A DNA stretch of 44,750 nucleotides, taken from positions 1-44,750 of the forward strand of contig JAHBWO010000017.1 of NCBI GenBank assembly GCA_019636945.1, in the 5' to 3' direction. This stretch comes from Nitrospira sp. (lineage in GTDB: Bacteria > Nitrospirota > Nitrospiria > Nitrospirales > Nitrospiraceae). Made by a program: the position numbers and the translations under genes. Positions 1 to 6,886 of this stretch are shown one piece after another (positions within the stretch are counted from its first letter, which is position 1; each line of letters opens with the position of its first letter). Below the pieces are notes generated by a model. It ran no database searches. It saw only the letters and a list, made by a program, of their open reading frames with translations, and had not been told where the DNA came from.

Positions 1-127
1 CAAAATACTCCGCGTAGAAGCTCATGTATCTCACCGGTTTTGGTCGAGGCGCGTTCAATACCTGCTCACACACTGAGCACTTCGTGGCCAAGACGTCGTT
101 TTCCGTAAAACATCGGGGACACTTCAT
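1..127 (-). CDS. Zinc-ribbon protein, N-terminal part (runs off left edge)
   Basis: An open frame on the minus strand starts at ATG 127-125 and stays open to base 1, giving at least 42 residues. It begins MKCPRCFTEND and carries two CxxC pairs (CPRC and CSVC, about 13 residues between them), the usual layout of a small zinc ribbon. The start is well supported: AAGGAG lies about 8 bases upstream. The remaining protein is outside the window, so its role cannot be named; such ribbons often sit at the N-terminus of adenylate cyclase, TPR or membrane proteins. It reads away from the mobile region and is probably host-side sequence next to the integration site. Confidence 0.72.
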   Translation of the reverse strand, partial: MKCPRCFTENDVLATKCSVCEQVLNAPRPKPVRYMSFYAEYF

Positions 128-336
128 AGATTCTCCTTTTAGTCGCTGGTTCAGGGATAGGCAAAGACGCTTCTTGCAGCTTATTCGATTTCCAAGTCTG
201 AAGCGAGAGCTGAGTCCATGTGTCGGTCGTGGGTTGCATGAGTCGTCAGAATCTCTTGTGTAGGAAATCGAGGGAAGGTGTTTACCAAACCCACCGGAAC
301 GCCGTATACTGCGCGAGCTCATCATGGGAGGATGAG

Positions 337-374
337 CCATATCTTTTTGGGTGTCATAAGATATGGTGTTTTAT
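337..374 (+). terminator. Possible rho-independent terminator hairpin
   Basis: A perfect 9-bp inverted repeat (CCATATCTT 337-345 / AAGATATGG 358-366) with a 12-base loop is followed by TGTTTTAT. The stem is AT-rich, so as a terminator it would be weak. It lies just upstream of the tRNA-like sequence on the plus strand. Confidence 0.3.
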
Positions 375-424
375 CCCGTCGCCAAGAATAATCAGATTGG
401 CTCCGGGTCGAGCGAGCTTGGTAT

Positions 425-465
425 GGAGGGGTGACGGAGCGGCCGAACGTGCCGGTCTTGAAAAC
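425..465 (+). tRNA. tRNA-Ser(UGA), 5' half only
   Basis: Bases 425-465 match the 5' half of a bacterial tRNA-Ser. The acceptor strand is GGAGGGG, then TG, a D stem ACG pairing with CGT around a loop GAGCGGCCGAA, the anticodon-stem strand CCGGT and the loop CTTGAAA with anticodon TGA at 459-461. Immediately after the loop the sequence leaves the tRNA: the expected ACCGG is replaced by ACAGA, and no variable arm or T arm (GTTCGAATC) follows. CCTCC at 485-489 could pair with the acceptor but may be chance. This is a broken, non-functional copy. A break just after the anticodon loop is where some tyrosine integrases cross over, and an integrase remnant lies 300 bases away. Confidence 0.6.
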
Positions 466-520
466 AGATTTAGACCCTCAAGAACCTCCGAAAACCGCAT
501 AAACAGCGGCTTCTGATTGG

Positions 521-550
521 ACAGGATGGGTCATCTGTGGCCCATCCTGT
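521..550. terminator. Perfect 10-bp inverted repeat, possible terminator
   Basis: ACAGGATGGG (521-530) is followed by a 10-base loop and its exact complement CCCATCCTGT (541-550). A short T-containing stretch (GTTCATTTCC) follows on the plus strand. It may be the old terminator of the tRNA-Ser transcription unit. No clear U-tract is present, so it could also be a protein-binding repeat. Confidence 0.35.
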
Positions 551-762
551 GTTCATTTCCGCGCCCCAAGTGGACCCCGCTAACGACGTACATTCTCACC
601 TGCTGATCCTACCTTCCCTACCTCTCTTCCTCTAACACCGATACCGCTCTCTCACAACCGGCACCCCCCACCGGCATTGGCAATGAGTCCCATATGGAGG
701 TTGCCCCACCACCAGGTCTTTCAACCCCATAGGGAGCTGTCCCTTACGAAAGATACGATTGT

Positions 763-849
763 CTACTCTACCGTCGAACCAACCAGTCGATAGTTCTGTG
801 CGACAGTCTTCACCACATATTTGCCGCGCCGTTTTCGCACACAAGCCAT
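763..849 (-). pseudogene. Tyrosine site-specific integrase, N-terminal remnant
   Basis: A 28-codon frame on the minus strand starts at ATG 849-847 with MACVRKRRGKYVV and stops at 763. That opening is characteristic of phage and island tyrosine recombinases, whose arm-binding domain normally continues for about 380 more residues with the catalytic R-H-R-Y in the C-terminal half. Here the resemblance ends after about 13 residues and no catalytic domain follows, so the gene is truncated. It lies directly downstream of the excisionase-like gene on the same strand, the usual xis-int order, and close to the tRNA-Ser fragment. Identification rests on a short match and on context. Confidence 0.5.
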
Positions 850-971
850 ACGTCACCAGTTGTTGTGGGAGTTCAATAATCGAATCAGAGTTCGCATTGG
901 TTCTCGAAGCGCCAACTCAATGCATTTCCATCGGGCCACGAGGACAGGATACGATTCGTATCCTGCGAGTT

Positions 972-1292
972 TCAACCGCCATGTTGCGCCATATACGCGT
1001 GCAAATCGGACGGTTTCACCCTCACCGATTTTCCTAGTCGGATGGCCTTCAGCTCTCCGTGACGGCACAATTCATAGGCCCGATATTGACTGAGCTTCAG
1101 TCTTGCTGCAACTTGCCCGATCGTGAGCAAATCCTCGTCGCTCGCGCTGTCTGCTGAGCCCCTGAGGGCCCGCTGAACCAGTAACGGCTGAAGCGATGCA
1201 AGTCCGATCAACAGCGCCTGCGCGATCTCCGGTGACAGAATCGCCGCCTTTGCGGGGTCCTGGATCAGCTGATCAAGACTCGGTGGTGTCAT
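972..1292 (-). CDS. Excisionase/AlpA-type helix-turn-helix protein
   Basis: The 106-residue protein has an N-terminal region of about 50 residues without recognised domain (PPSLDQLIQDPAKAAILSPE). It is followed by a MerR/excisionase-type winged helix at about residues 55-103 (LLTIGQVAARLKLSQYRAYE, then RLGKSVRVKPSDLHAYM). Such HTH_17-type domains serve as excisionases or small activators in integrated elements and bend DNA at the attachment site. The gene is on the minus strand just ahead of the integrase remnant, so it probably formed a xis-int module with it. The ribosome binding site is weak (GGGAAAGCGAG). With the integrase gone it probably no longer drives excision of this island unless it works with an integrase elsewhere. 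Confidence 0.75.
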   Translation of the reverse strand: MTPPSLDQLIQDPAKAAILSPEIAQALLIGLASLQPLLVQRALRGSADSASDEDLLTIGQVAARLKLSQYRAYELCRHGELKAIRLGKSVRVKPSDLHAYMAQHGG

Positions 1293-1312
1293 GATCTCGC
1301 TTTCCCTTTACT

Positions 1313-1461
1313 TTAGTAGCGTGGCAATGCTCGGCGGTTTAGTTTGATGGCTATCAGGCAGTCAGCCGACTTCACGACGTGTGAGTCCGAAACAAAGAGA
1401 CGAATTCCTCCTTTCACCAGGATTTTCCCTTCGATCCGGTAGTGCGTAGTGGACGTATGCG
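1313..1461 (-). pseudogene. Possible gene remnant upstream of the excisionase gene
   Basis: A stop-free stretch of 49 codons on the minus strand ends 20 bases before the excisionase start. It reads in part YRIEGKILVKGGIRLFVSD and has coding-like composition, but no ATG and no recognised domain. It ends within 25 bases of the IS3 element boundary on its 5' side, so it may be the 3' end of a gene cut by that insertion. Very uncertain. Confidence 0.2.
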
Positions 1462-1529
1462 ATCAGAGGTGGCTCCGGTTGGTTGGACAGTTTCTGCCTG
1501 TTCATAAGTGGTGCCTGGCGGATTACTGA

Positions 1530-2360
1530 CTACGCGGCGGTCCGCCGTGTTGTCAGATTGTCAGAGTACACCTGGTCAGGCGTCTGGCCGTCAAGTGCCT
1601 GATGCGGTCGGGTCTGGTTGTAGAACATCAGATAGCGCTCCAGCCCATGATGTGCCGCGCTGACGGTGTCATACGCGTGCAAATAGACCTCCTCGTATTT
1701 GATACTTTTCCAGAGTCGCTCCACGAACACGTTATCCCGCCAGCAGCCTTTGCCGTCCATGCTGATCTGAATCCCCTGGTCTTTCAAGAGTCCCGTGAAC
1801 TCCTGGCTGGTGAACTGACACCCTTGGTCAGTGTTGAAGATCTCGGGGCAGCCATACTGAGTGATCGCCTCCCGCACGGCGTCGAGACAGAAGTCGGTCG
1901 TCAACGTATTGGAGAGCCTCCAGGCCAGCACCCGGCGACTGGCCCAGTCGAGCACCGCGAAGAGATATACAAAGCCTCGGCGCATCGGAATGTAGGTGAT
2001 ATCGGCCGCCCAGACGTGATTAGGACGACTGATCATGAGATCGCGGAGGAGATACGGATAGATGGTGTGGGCCAGATGCCGCCGACTGAGAGACGGTTTC
2101 CGATACAGCGCCTCAATCCCCATCGTGCGCATCAGCGTGGCCACCTGGCGCCGTCCAATGACATGGCCCTCCTGCCGCAAGAGATCGCGCAGCATGCGCG
2201 CCCCGGCAAAGGGATAGTGCAGATGCAGCTCGTCGATCCGCCGCATCAATGCCAGCGTCGTCTCGGAGACCGGCGTCGGTTGGTAATACGCGGTCGAGCG
2301 GGCCACGTCGAGTAACTGGCATTGCCGCACGACCGGGAGTGGATGGGTGCGATCGATCAT
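1530..2360 (-). CDS. IS3-family transposase OrfB (DDE catalytic subunit)
   Basis: The 276-residue protein has an N-terminal HTH_21-like region and an rve integrase core. The catalytic triad is visible: D120 (in VWAADITYIP), D178 (in IFNTDQGCQF) and E214 (in NVFVERLWKS), with the classic 35-residue spacing between the second D and the E. The C-terminal YNQTRPHQALDGQTP motif is typical of IS3-family OrfB. Its ATG overlaps the orfA stop as ATGA, so it is made by translational coupling or as an OrfAB fusion by -1 frameshifting; a T6 run lies near the end of orfA. It performs the DNA cleavage and strand transfer of the element. Confidence 0.93.
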   Translation of the reverse strand: MIDRTHPLPVVRQCQLLDVARSTAYYQPTPVSETTLALMRRIDELHLHYPFAGARMLRDLLRQEGHVIGRRQVATLMRTMGIEALYRKPSLSRRHLAHTIYPYLLRDLMISRPNHVWAADITYIPMRRGFVYLFAVLDWASRRVLAWRLSNTLTTDFCLDAVREAITQYGCPEIFNTDQGCQFTSQEFTGLLKDQGIQISMDGKGCWRDNVFVERLWKSIKYEEVYLHAYDTVSAAHHGLERYLMFYNQTRPHQALDGQTPDQVYSDNLTTRRTAA

Positions 2361-2656
2361 GGCTTTGCGCTCCGCAAGCCCGCCTTGGTGAGCGCTCCGG
2401 CTAAAAAATCATTCTCCAACGCCAGTTGCCCGATCTTCGCGTGCAGCGTTTTGAGATCCGGCGTCTCTGACGGAGGCTTCGTCCCGCCAAACACGTCCGC
2501 AGCTCGCGACTGCAACTGCTGTTTCCATTCCGTAATCTGGGTGGGATGGACGCTGAATTGCTCAGCCAATTCCGCCACCGTTTTGTCACCTTTGATGGCG
2601 GCCAACGCTACCTGCGCCTTAAAGGTTGCTCCGTGATTTCGTCTCGTGCGTTTCAT
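2357..2656 (-). CDS. IS3-family transposase OrfA (DNA-binding subunit)
   Basis: This is a 99-residue protein starting MKRTRRNHGATF, chosen because AAAGGAG lies 6-7 bases upstream of ATG 2656; the longer frame to 2713 adds residues from within the terminal repeat. It has a helix-turn-helix (TVAELAEQFSVHPTQITEWK) and a leucine-zipper-like tail (LKTLHAKIGQLALENDFLAG) as in IS3 OrfA proteins, which bind the terminal repeats and regulate OrfB. It overlaps orfB by four bases. Confidence 0.9.
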   Translation of the reverse strand: MKRTRRNHGATFKAQVALAAIKGDKTVAELAEQFSVHPTQITEWKQQLQSRAADVFGGTKPPSETPDLKTLHAKIGQLALENDFLAGALTKAGLRSAKP

Positions 2657-2727
2657 CGCCTCGCTCCTTTGGTTCACCACCTCTCGGTGGCATCGGTGAA
2701 GCCAGGCTACCACTTATCACACTGTCC

Positions 2728-3548
2728 GAATTTCCGGAGCCCTCTCTATCCACCAGACGATCCCTCAACCGTCGGACTGGGCAGGACGAGTGGGCCGCCG
2801 GTGCCTTGAGATCGAAATACCTTTGGCTCGATGAGATCACCCAACAATACCATTGCGCAATGCAGAAAACACAAAAACCATTTGGCACCGTGGCACTTAT
2901 GCGAGGGTTCAGAATTTTTGACTATACCGAAAAGGTAGGAGGGCCAGAGAAAGGACGGGACTTCTTTACATACAGCCCACACTCTTCAACTGCGGAGGGC
3001 TGATGCCCACGAGACATCTGGTGAATCTGTAAAAGAAGTCAACACCCAGCAGCAGACCCCAATGACAAGCACATGATGCAAGATTGTCAGTTACCGAGAG
3101 GGAAACTCAGGAAGACGAGATCATCACAAGAACACTGCCCTAGGAGTTCTGGAATGAAATTCGCACGTTAGAAGGAGGTTGCCCGGTGACTATTGGCGTA
3201 CATCAGCTTCCGTTCACCGAGGGTGACTGGGCATCTGAGAAAGTGCTCATAGTCCTGTCATTCTCATTTTCGGAAACGGGCCGGGGGTCGTATCCAATGT
3301 AGGCTCAGAGGTGTGGGGCAAAATGCAGTCTGTGATAAGGGAACTTCAACAGTAGGCAGGCACTCAGGACAGGTTAGATGTGCAGTTTAGTCTACAAGTG
3401 GACTACGCGGCCTTTGTTAGTGTTGGTGTGTACATTCACATGGTCTTTGCAGCCCTTCCAACGCAAGTGTCAGAACAAATCACCTACCTCAGTGGGGAAA
3501 TCTCATCAGGCCGACGGCAAAGTTCTTCCGTCACCCTATGACTATGAA
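2728..3548. other. Gene-poor decayed stretch
   Basis: About 820 bases between the IS element and a DUF72 fragment. The short open frames here have no ribosome binding sites and no recognisable domains. I see no RNA gene or convincing hairpin. It looks like decayed DNA. Confidence 0.5.
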
Positions 3549-3883
3549 AGCATGAGATGGTGAAGGATCGTTTCACGGCGTCCTTCATGGGCCTCCACCC
3601 CCTCAGGCCGCTTAAGATGTCGTGTGAAGCGGCGAAGAAGCGCGCTGAGCCGTACAACAAGATTGTGGGGGAACACCCAGAGATGCGGCAGGACACCCTG
3701 GACCTGGTTAGAATCCCGGTGCGGCACAATCGACAGGCGCATGCCCTTATCAACAATCGCAGCGCTGGGACTACACTCATGAAGATTCGAGCGATGATAA
3801 CGGCATTTTTGGATAGTACAGTGTTACAAGATTCCTTCCGTCTGCGGCACATGCGGCTTTTGGAGTCGATTGTTGAAGAATAG
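3549..3883 (+). pseudogene. DUF72 (YecE-like) protein, C-terminal fragment, copy 1
   Basis: The frame encodes a stretch (KDRFTASFMGLHPLRPLKMS, then CEAAKKRAEPYNKIV) that closely matches the C-terminus of DUF72/YecE-like TIM-barrel proteins, normally about 240-280 residues. Only about 80 residues are recognisable; homology stops near 3795 and the frame then runs on with unrelated residues. The N-terminal three quarters are missing. A second fragment of the same part of the same family lies at 18694-19101 in the same orientation. Both are dead remnants, and their positions flank the region with the radical SAM operon. Confidence 0.65.
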
Positions 3884-4330
3884 CTCAATCACGATGGTTA
3901 ATAACCGTGGTCATCCGAAAAGCGACACTTTCAGGTAGTGACTTTTCTCGCATTCCTGTGTTGACAAGCCGACAGCCCATTAATACGATGCTGGTACAGT
4001 CCATGCCGGTTTGACAACTTTGAGTCACGACATACGGCAATTGGCACCTTCTCTTGCTCATCGCTCTTCGTCATCTCATGACTACCATTCCAGCACATGA
4101 GACCAACAACCCATCCCCGACCCGCAACATGTGTTGGAATAATATTGATCATCGCTGTAATGTGACAGCTTCCTCACCAGCAGGATCTGGCTGAAGGAGG
4201 GCTTCAATCCTTGTACGCATGGATAAAAGCTGGTCAGGTGATCACCGGCTTCGGTCTGCAATAGATAAAGTAAGACACACATTTCCTTGTTTTGTGATTG
4301 AGCAGTGGTAGTTGCTCGGAAAGGAAGATC
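3884..4330. other. Intergenic, no supported gene
   Basis: About 450 bases ahead of the 767-codon gene. No domain-bearing frame, RNA gene or clear promoter was seen; it must contain the promoter for the next gene unless that gene is silent. Confidence 0.4.
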
Positions 4331-6634
4331 ATGGCTAATCCGCTTCCGCTTACAGTCTATGGGCCGATCACCCCACTCAGCCCGACAGTCCGGGTCACCG
4401 GTGTACTTCCCGGAGCCGACGTGGCGATCCTCGCAAATGGCACGACTGTCGGCCGGGCAACCGCAAACAATCCGGGCGAACTCTGGGTACCGTTCACTTC
4501 ACAGCCAAGTGTTGGTCAAAATATCAGCGCAGTCCAGAAAACGGCAGACGGAACGAGTGCCCCTTCAACACAAACCGTTCCCGTGATCGATGTGCCCAAT
4601 CCGCTACCGGTGCCTGTCATCTTTTCTGATTTGAACACATGCATGGTTGACATTTGGGCCGGCGCGCTCGTGCCTGGTGCCAAAGTCTTTACCAACATTG
4701 GCGGGACATCTTTTGGCTCTACGATTCCGTCGCAGCCGAATTCGTTCCTCGGAATCAATCCTTCGCAAGCCATCGGGGCTGGTGCGCGGGCGGAGGTCCA
4801 TCAGGAAGCCACCATCGGAGGCGTCTTGCGCAAGAGCGGAACTGTGCAGAGCCTCCCCATTCCAGCATTTACCACACCAAACGACCTACTGCCTCCGCCT
4901 ACGCTGGGGCCGTTGGTTCAGTGCGACACGTCCCGGTCATTCCTGCAGGTGACTACTGGAGCGTCCCTTTCGATCGTCAATGAGACGCAGTCAGAGTCCT
5001 GGATCAATCCAACAACGGCCTACAACGGGTACGGTGCGCCACCACTTATCAAGGGGAAGGTTGTTGTGACGCAGGAGATGCCGCGTTGCAAGCGGACCGG
5101 ACAATCCGAAACACTGCCGGTCGCTCCCGCAGCAGTCCCCGCTGCGCCTACGGTTACGCAGGACCTGTGTCCTCAAGTCATGCGGCTGAATGTGAGTGGT
5201 CTCGAACCGGGAGGGATTCTCCACGTCTACCGGCGCGTTCTGCATGATCCAGCTGGTTCTTCCTGGTCGCAGGCGCCGGTCGGAGATCTCGGCATCGCCT
5301 CTCCCTCTCAACTTGTTGACCTTCCACCGGGCCTTACCCTGACGGATCCGACAGGAACCGTGGTGATTGCGCTGTGGCAGTCACGCTGTGCTGGTGACGG
5401 ACCAACGACGGTGGTGAAAGTAGCGACTCAGGGCGGACCCTTCGCCGCACCTACTATCATCGAGCCACTCTTTGACTGCGTGCGCTCCATTCCCGTGAAG
5501 GGCGCGCACGCGGGTTCTAGACTACAGGCGATCGATGTAGGAAGCGGAATCGCCATCTCTGACCCCTACATCACGTCTGGTGGGAACTTTGCGCTGCCAC
5601 TGTGGTTTCCACTGGTAGCAGGTCAGAAGGTGTTGGTTCGGCAGCATGGATGCAACGCTGATGGCGACTCCCTGGTTGTGCGGGCCACTGCGTTGCCGAA
5701 TCCCTTACCGACCCCGACGATCGTAGGACCGATTCGGCCGCATGCTCCCTGGGTGAAAGTGAAGGGCGTCATACCGGGAGCTCGCCTACATTTGTTGGTG
5801 AACAACCAGCTCCGGCCTGGATCCGTGGATTGCCTGGCGACAGAGGGCTCGATTCCCGTGAGCGGCGCGCTATTGGAGGAGAACAATAGCGTGTTCGTGG
5901 TTCAGACAATTTGCGACCACTCGAGTAATCAGGAGGGTCATGGTGAGACAGTGACGCGAGGCCACCTGAAGGTTTCCGGTGTGCCTCCAAGTGTAAACCG
6001 TGGCAGCACCGTACCTATAACGGTCACCGCTACTGATGTGGACACTGGTATCGTGGTCAACGCGCAGGTTTTGCTAAACGGTAAAAACGTAGGCAACACT
6101 GGCGTTCCATTCAGTTATTCCCCCAAACTTGGGGACCCTAACCCAACCGGTGTCGTGCATGAGCCGGTCGCTTACTTCGATGCTACATTTTCAATCACGC
6201 TCACTGACCCGACATGGACACTGTTTGTCCAGGCTGGACCGCTACCTGCCTACCTTGATACGATCAGAATCGACGTCACCGAGATCAGTTGGAAGGTAAC
6301 CCCTGACTGGAGTACGACACTGACCAAGACGCTGACCGTCTCGCCCAGTCCTCCGGCAGCGTCCAGTTCAATTAGCTTGCCGATTCCGACGGGAGCCGTG
6401 AAGACGGTGACGGTGACGATCTCCGGTAAGGCATCGACACAGGGTGGAGATTGGAACGGATATACAATTGGGCCACAAAGCTTCATGATCGGAAGTGACA
6501 CGGAAAAGGTCGCCTTTCATGGTCCGAACGAACGTATGGGTTGGCTCCTGCTAGTCAAGTATATTGCAGACCCGACATCGGGTGCAGGAGTGTTCAATGT
6601 GGTTCCGACCTTTGTAGGAATTACAGACGTCTAA
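4331..6634 (+). CDS. Large protein of six diverged Ig-like/beta repeats
   Basis: The start is ATG 4331 because GGAAAGGA lies 6-7 bases upstream; an 11-codon longer frame lacks such a site. The product has 767 residues, no signal peptide and no membrane segment. The first about 500 residues contain six diverged units of roughly 80-90 residues, each opening with P-x-P-x-[IVL] and a later PG-A-x-[LV] turn. Examples are LPLTVYGPITPLSPTVRV near the start and LPTPTIVGPIRPHAPWVKV near residue 455. Middle units carry a conserved Cys (LNTC, VQCD, DLCP, FDCV). The C-terminal 240 residues are threonine/valine-rich and lack the repeat. This suggests a chain of beta-sandwich modules such as a surface or binding protein. 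With no secretion signal its location is unclear. Function unknown. Confidence 0.75.
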   Translation: MANPLPLTVYGPITPLSPTVRVTGVLPGADVAILANGTTVGRATANNPGELWVPFTSQPSVGQNISAVQKTADGTSAPSTQTVPVIDVPNPLPVPVIFSDLNTCMVDIWAGALVPGAKVFTNIGGTSFGSTIPSQPNSFLGINPSQAIGAGARAEVHQEATIGGVLRKSGTVQSLPIPAFTTPNDLLPPPTLGPLVQCDTSRSFLQVTTGASLSIVNETQSESWINPTTAYNGYGAPPLIKGKVVVTQEMPRCKRTGQSETLPVAPAAVPAAPTVTQDLCPQVMRLNVSGLEPGGILHVYRRVLHDPAGSSWSQAPVGDLGIASPSQLVDLPPGLTLTDPTGTVVIALWQSRCAGDGPTTVVKVATQGGPFAAPTIIEPLFDCVRSIPVKGAHAGSRLQAIDVGSGIAISDPYITSGGNFALPLWFPLVAGQKVLVRQHGCNADGDSLVVRATALPNPLPTPTIVGPIRPHAPWVKVKGVIPGARLHLLVNNQLRPGSVDCLATEGSIPVSGALLEENNSVFVVQTICDHSSNQEGHGETVTRGHLKVSGVPPSVNRGSTVPITVTATDVDTGIVVNAQVLLNGKNVGNTGVPFSYSPKLGDPNPTGVVHEPVAYFDATFSITLTDPTWTLFVQAGPLPAYLDTIRIDVTEISWKVTPDWSTTLTKTLTVSPSPPAASSSISLPIPTGAVKTVTVTISGKASTQGGDWNGYTIGPQSFMIGSDTEKVAFHGPNERMGWLLLVKYIADPTSGAGVFNVVPTFVGITDV

Positions 6635-6754
6635 GTGTGTGACGTTAGCCTGAACGGCTTGGTTGTGTGGTAAATACCATCAGGTATACCTTCGCTGTCG
6701 CCAAGCTTAGTGGAGGCTGCAGTTTCACCTGACCGGCGCTAGGCCTAGCCCGCT

Positions 6755-6886
6755 ATGGAAATGACTGAAAATCCCATTGGCATCTATCAGTGCCGAGGCG
6801 CGTTGCGCGACACGAGTCCCGATATCTGGCGGCGGGTCTTGGTGCGCAGTCGCGGTCTCCTGGATAGCCCCATCTCTCCAAAATGA
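6755..6886 (+). pseudogene. pRiA4b ORF-3-like protein, N-terminal remnant
   Basis: A 43-residue frame reads MEMTENPIGIYQCRGALRDT and continues SPDIWRRVLVRS. The IYQ-x(2)-[AV]LR-x-[IT]SP-x-IWRR pattern is the opening of the plasmid pRiA4b ORF-3-like family, whose members are about 180 residues or longer and are common next to mobile elements. The family match ends after about 32 residues and a stop follows after 12 unrelated codons. The frame ends at 6886, directly abutting the stop codon of the convergent subtilase gene, so the left boundary of the radical SAM operon appears to have replaced the rest of this gene. Confidence 0.55.

Larger units (their letters stand above)
1485..2727 (-). mobile_element. 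IS3-family insertion sequence, about 1.24 kb
   Basis: The element holds two overlapping transposase frames (orfA, orfB) on the minus strand. The ends carry imperfect inverted repeats: the left end GGACAGT ... ATAAGTGGTGCCTGG (from 1485) matches the reverse complement of the right end (to 2727), which reads GGACAGTGTGATAAGTGGTAG. The left copy has several extra bases between GGACAGT and ATAAGTGG, so the exact tip is uncertain. I see no clear 3-5 bp target duplication. Length and gene order are normal for IS3-type elements. Both frames are intact, so it may still be active. Confidence 0.8.

Noticed and set aside
220..516. 98-codon plus-strand frame over the tRNA-like sequence
   Set aside because: It runs straight through the tRNA-Ser 5' half and two hairpins, with no ribosome binding site and no recognisable domain.
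4174..4271. Stop-free frame ending LYAWIKAGQVITGFGLQ ahead of the 767-codon gene
   Set aside because: Only about 31 codons between stops and no family match; could be a remnant but too short to support.
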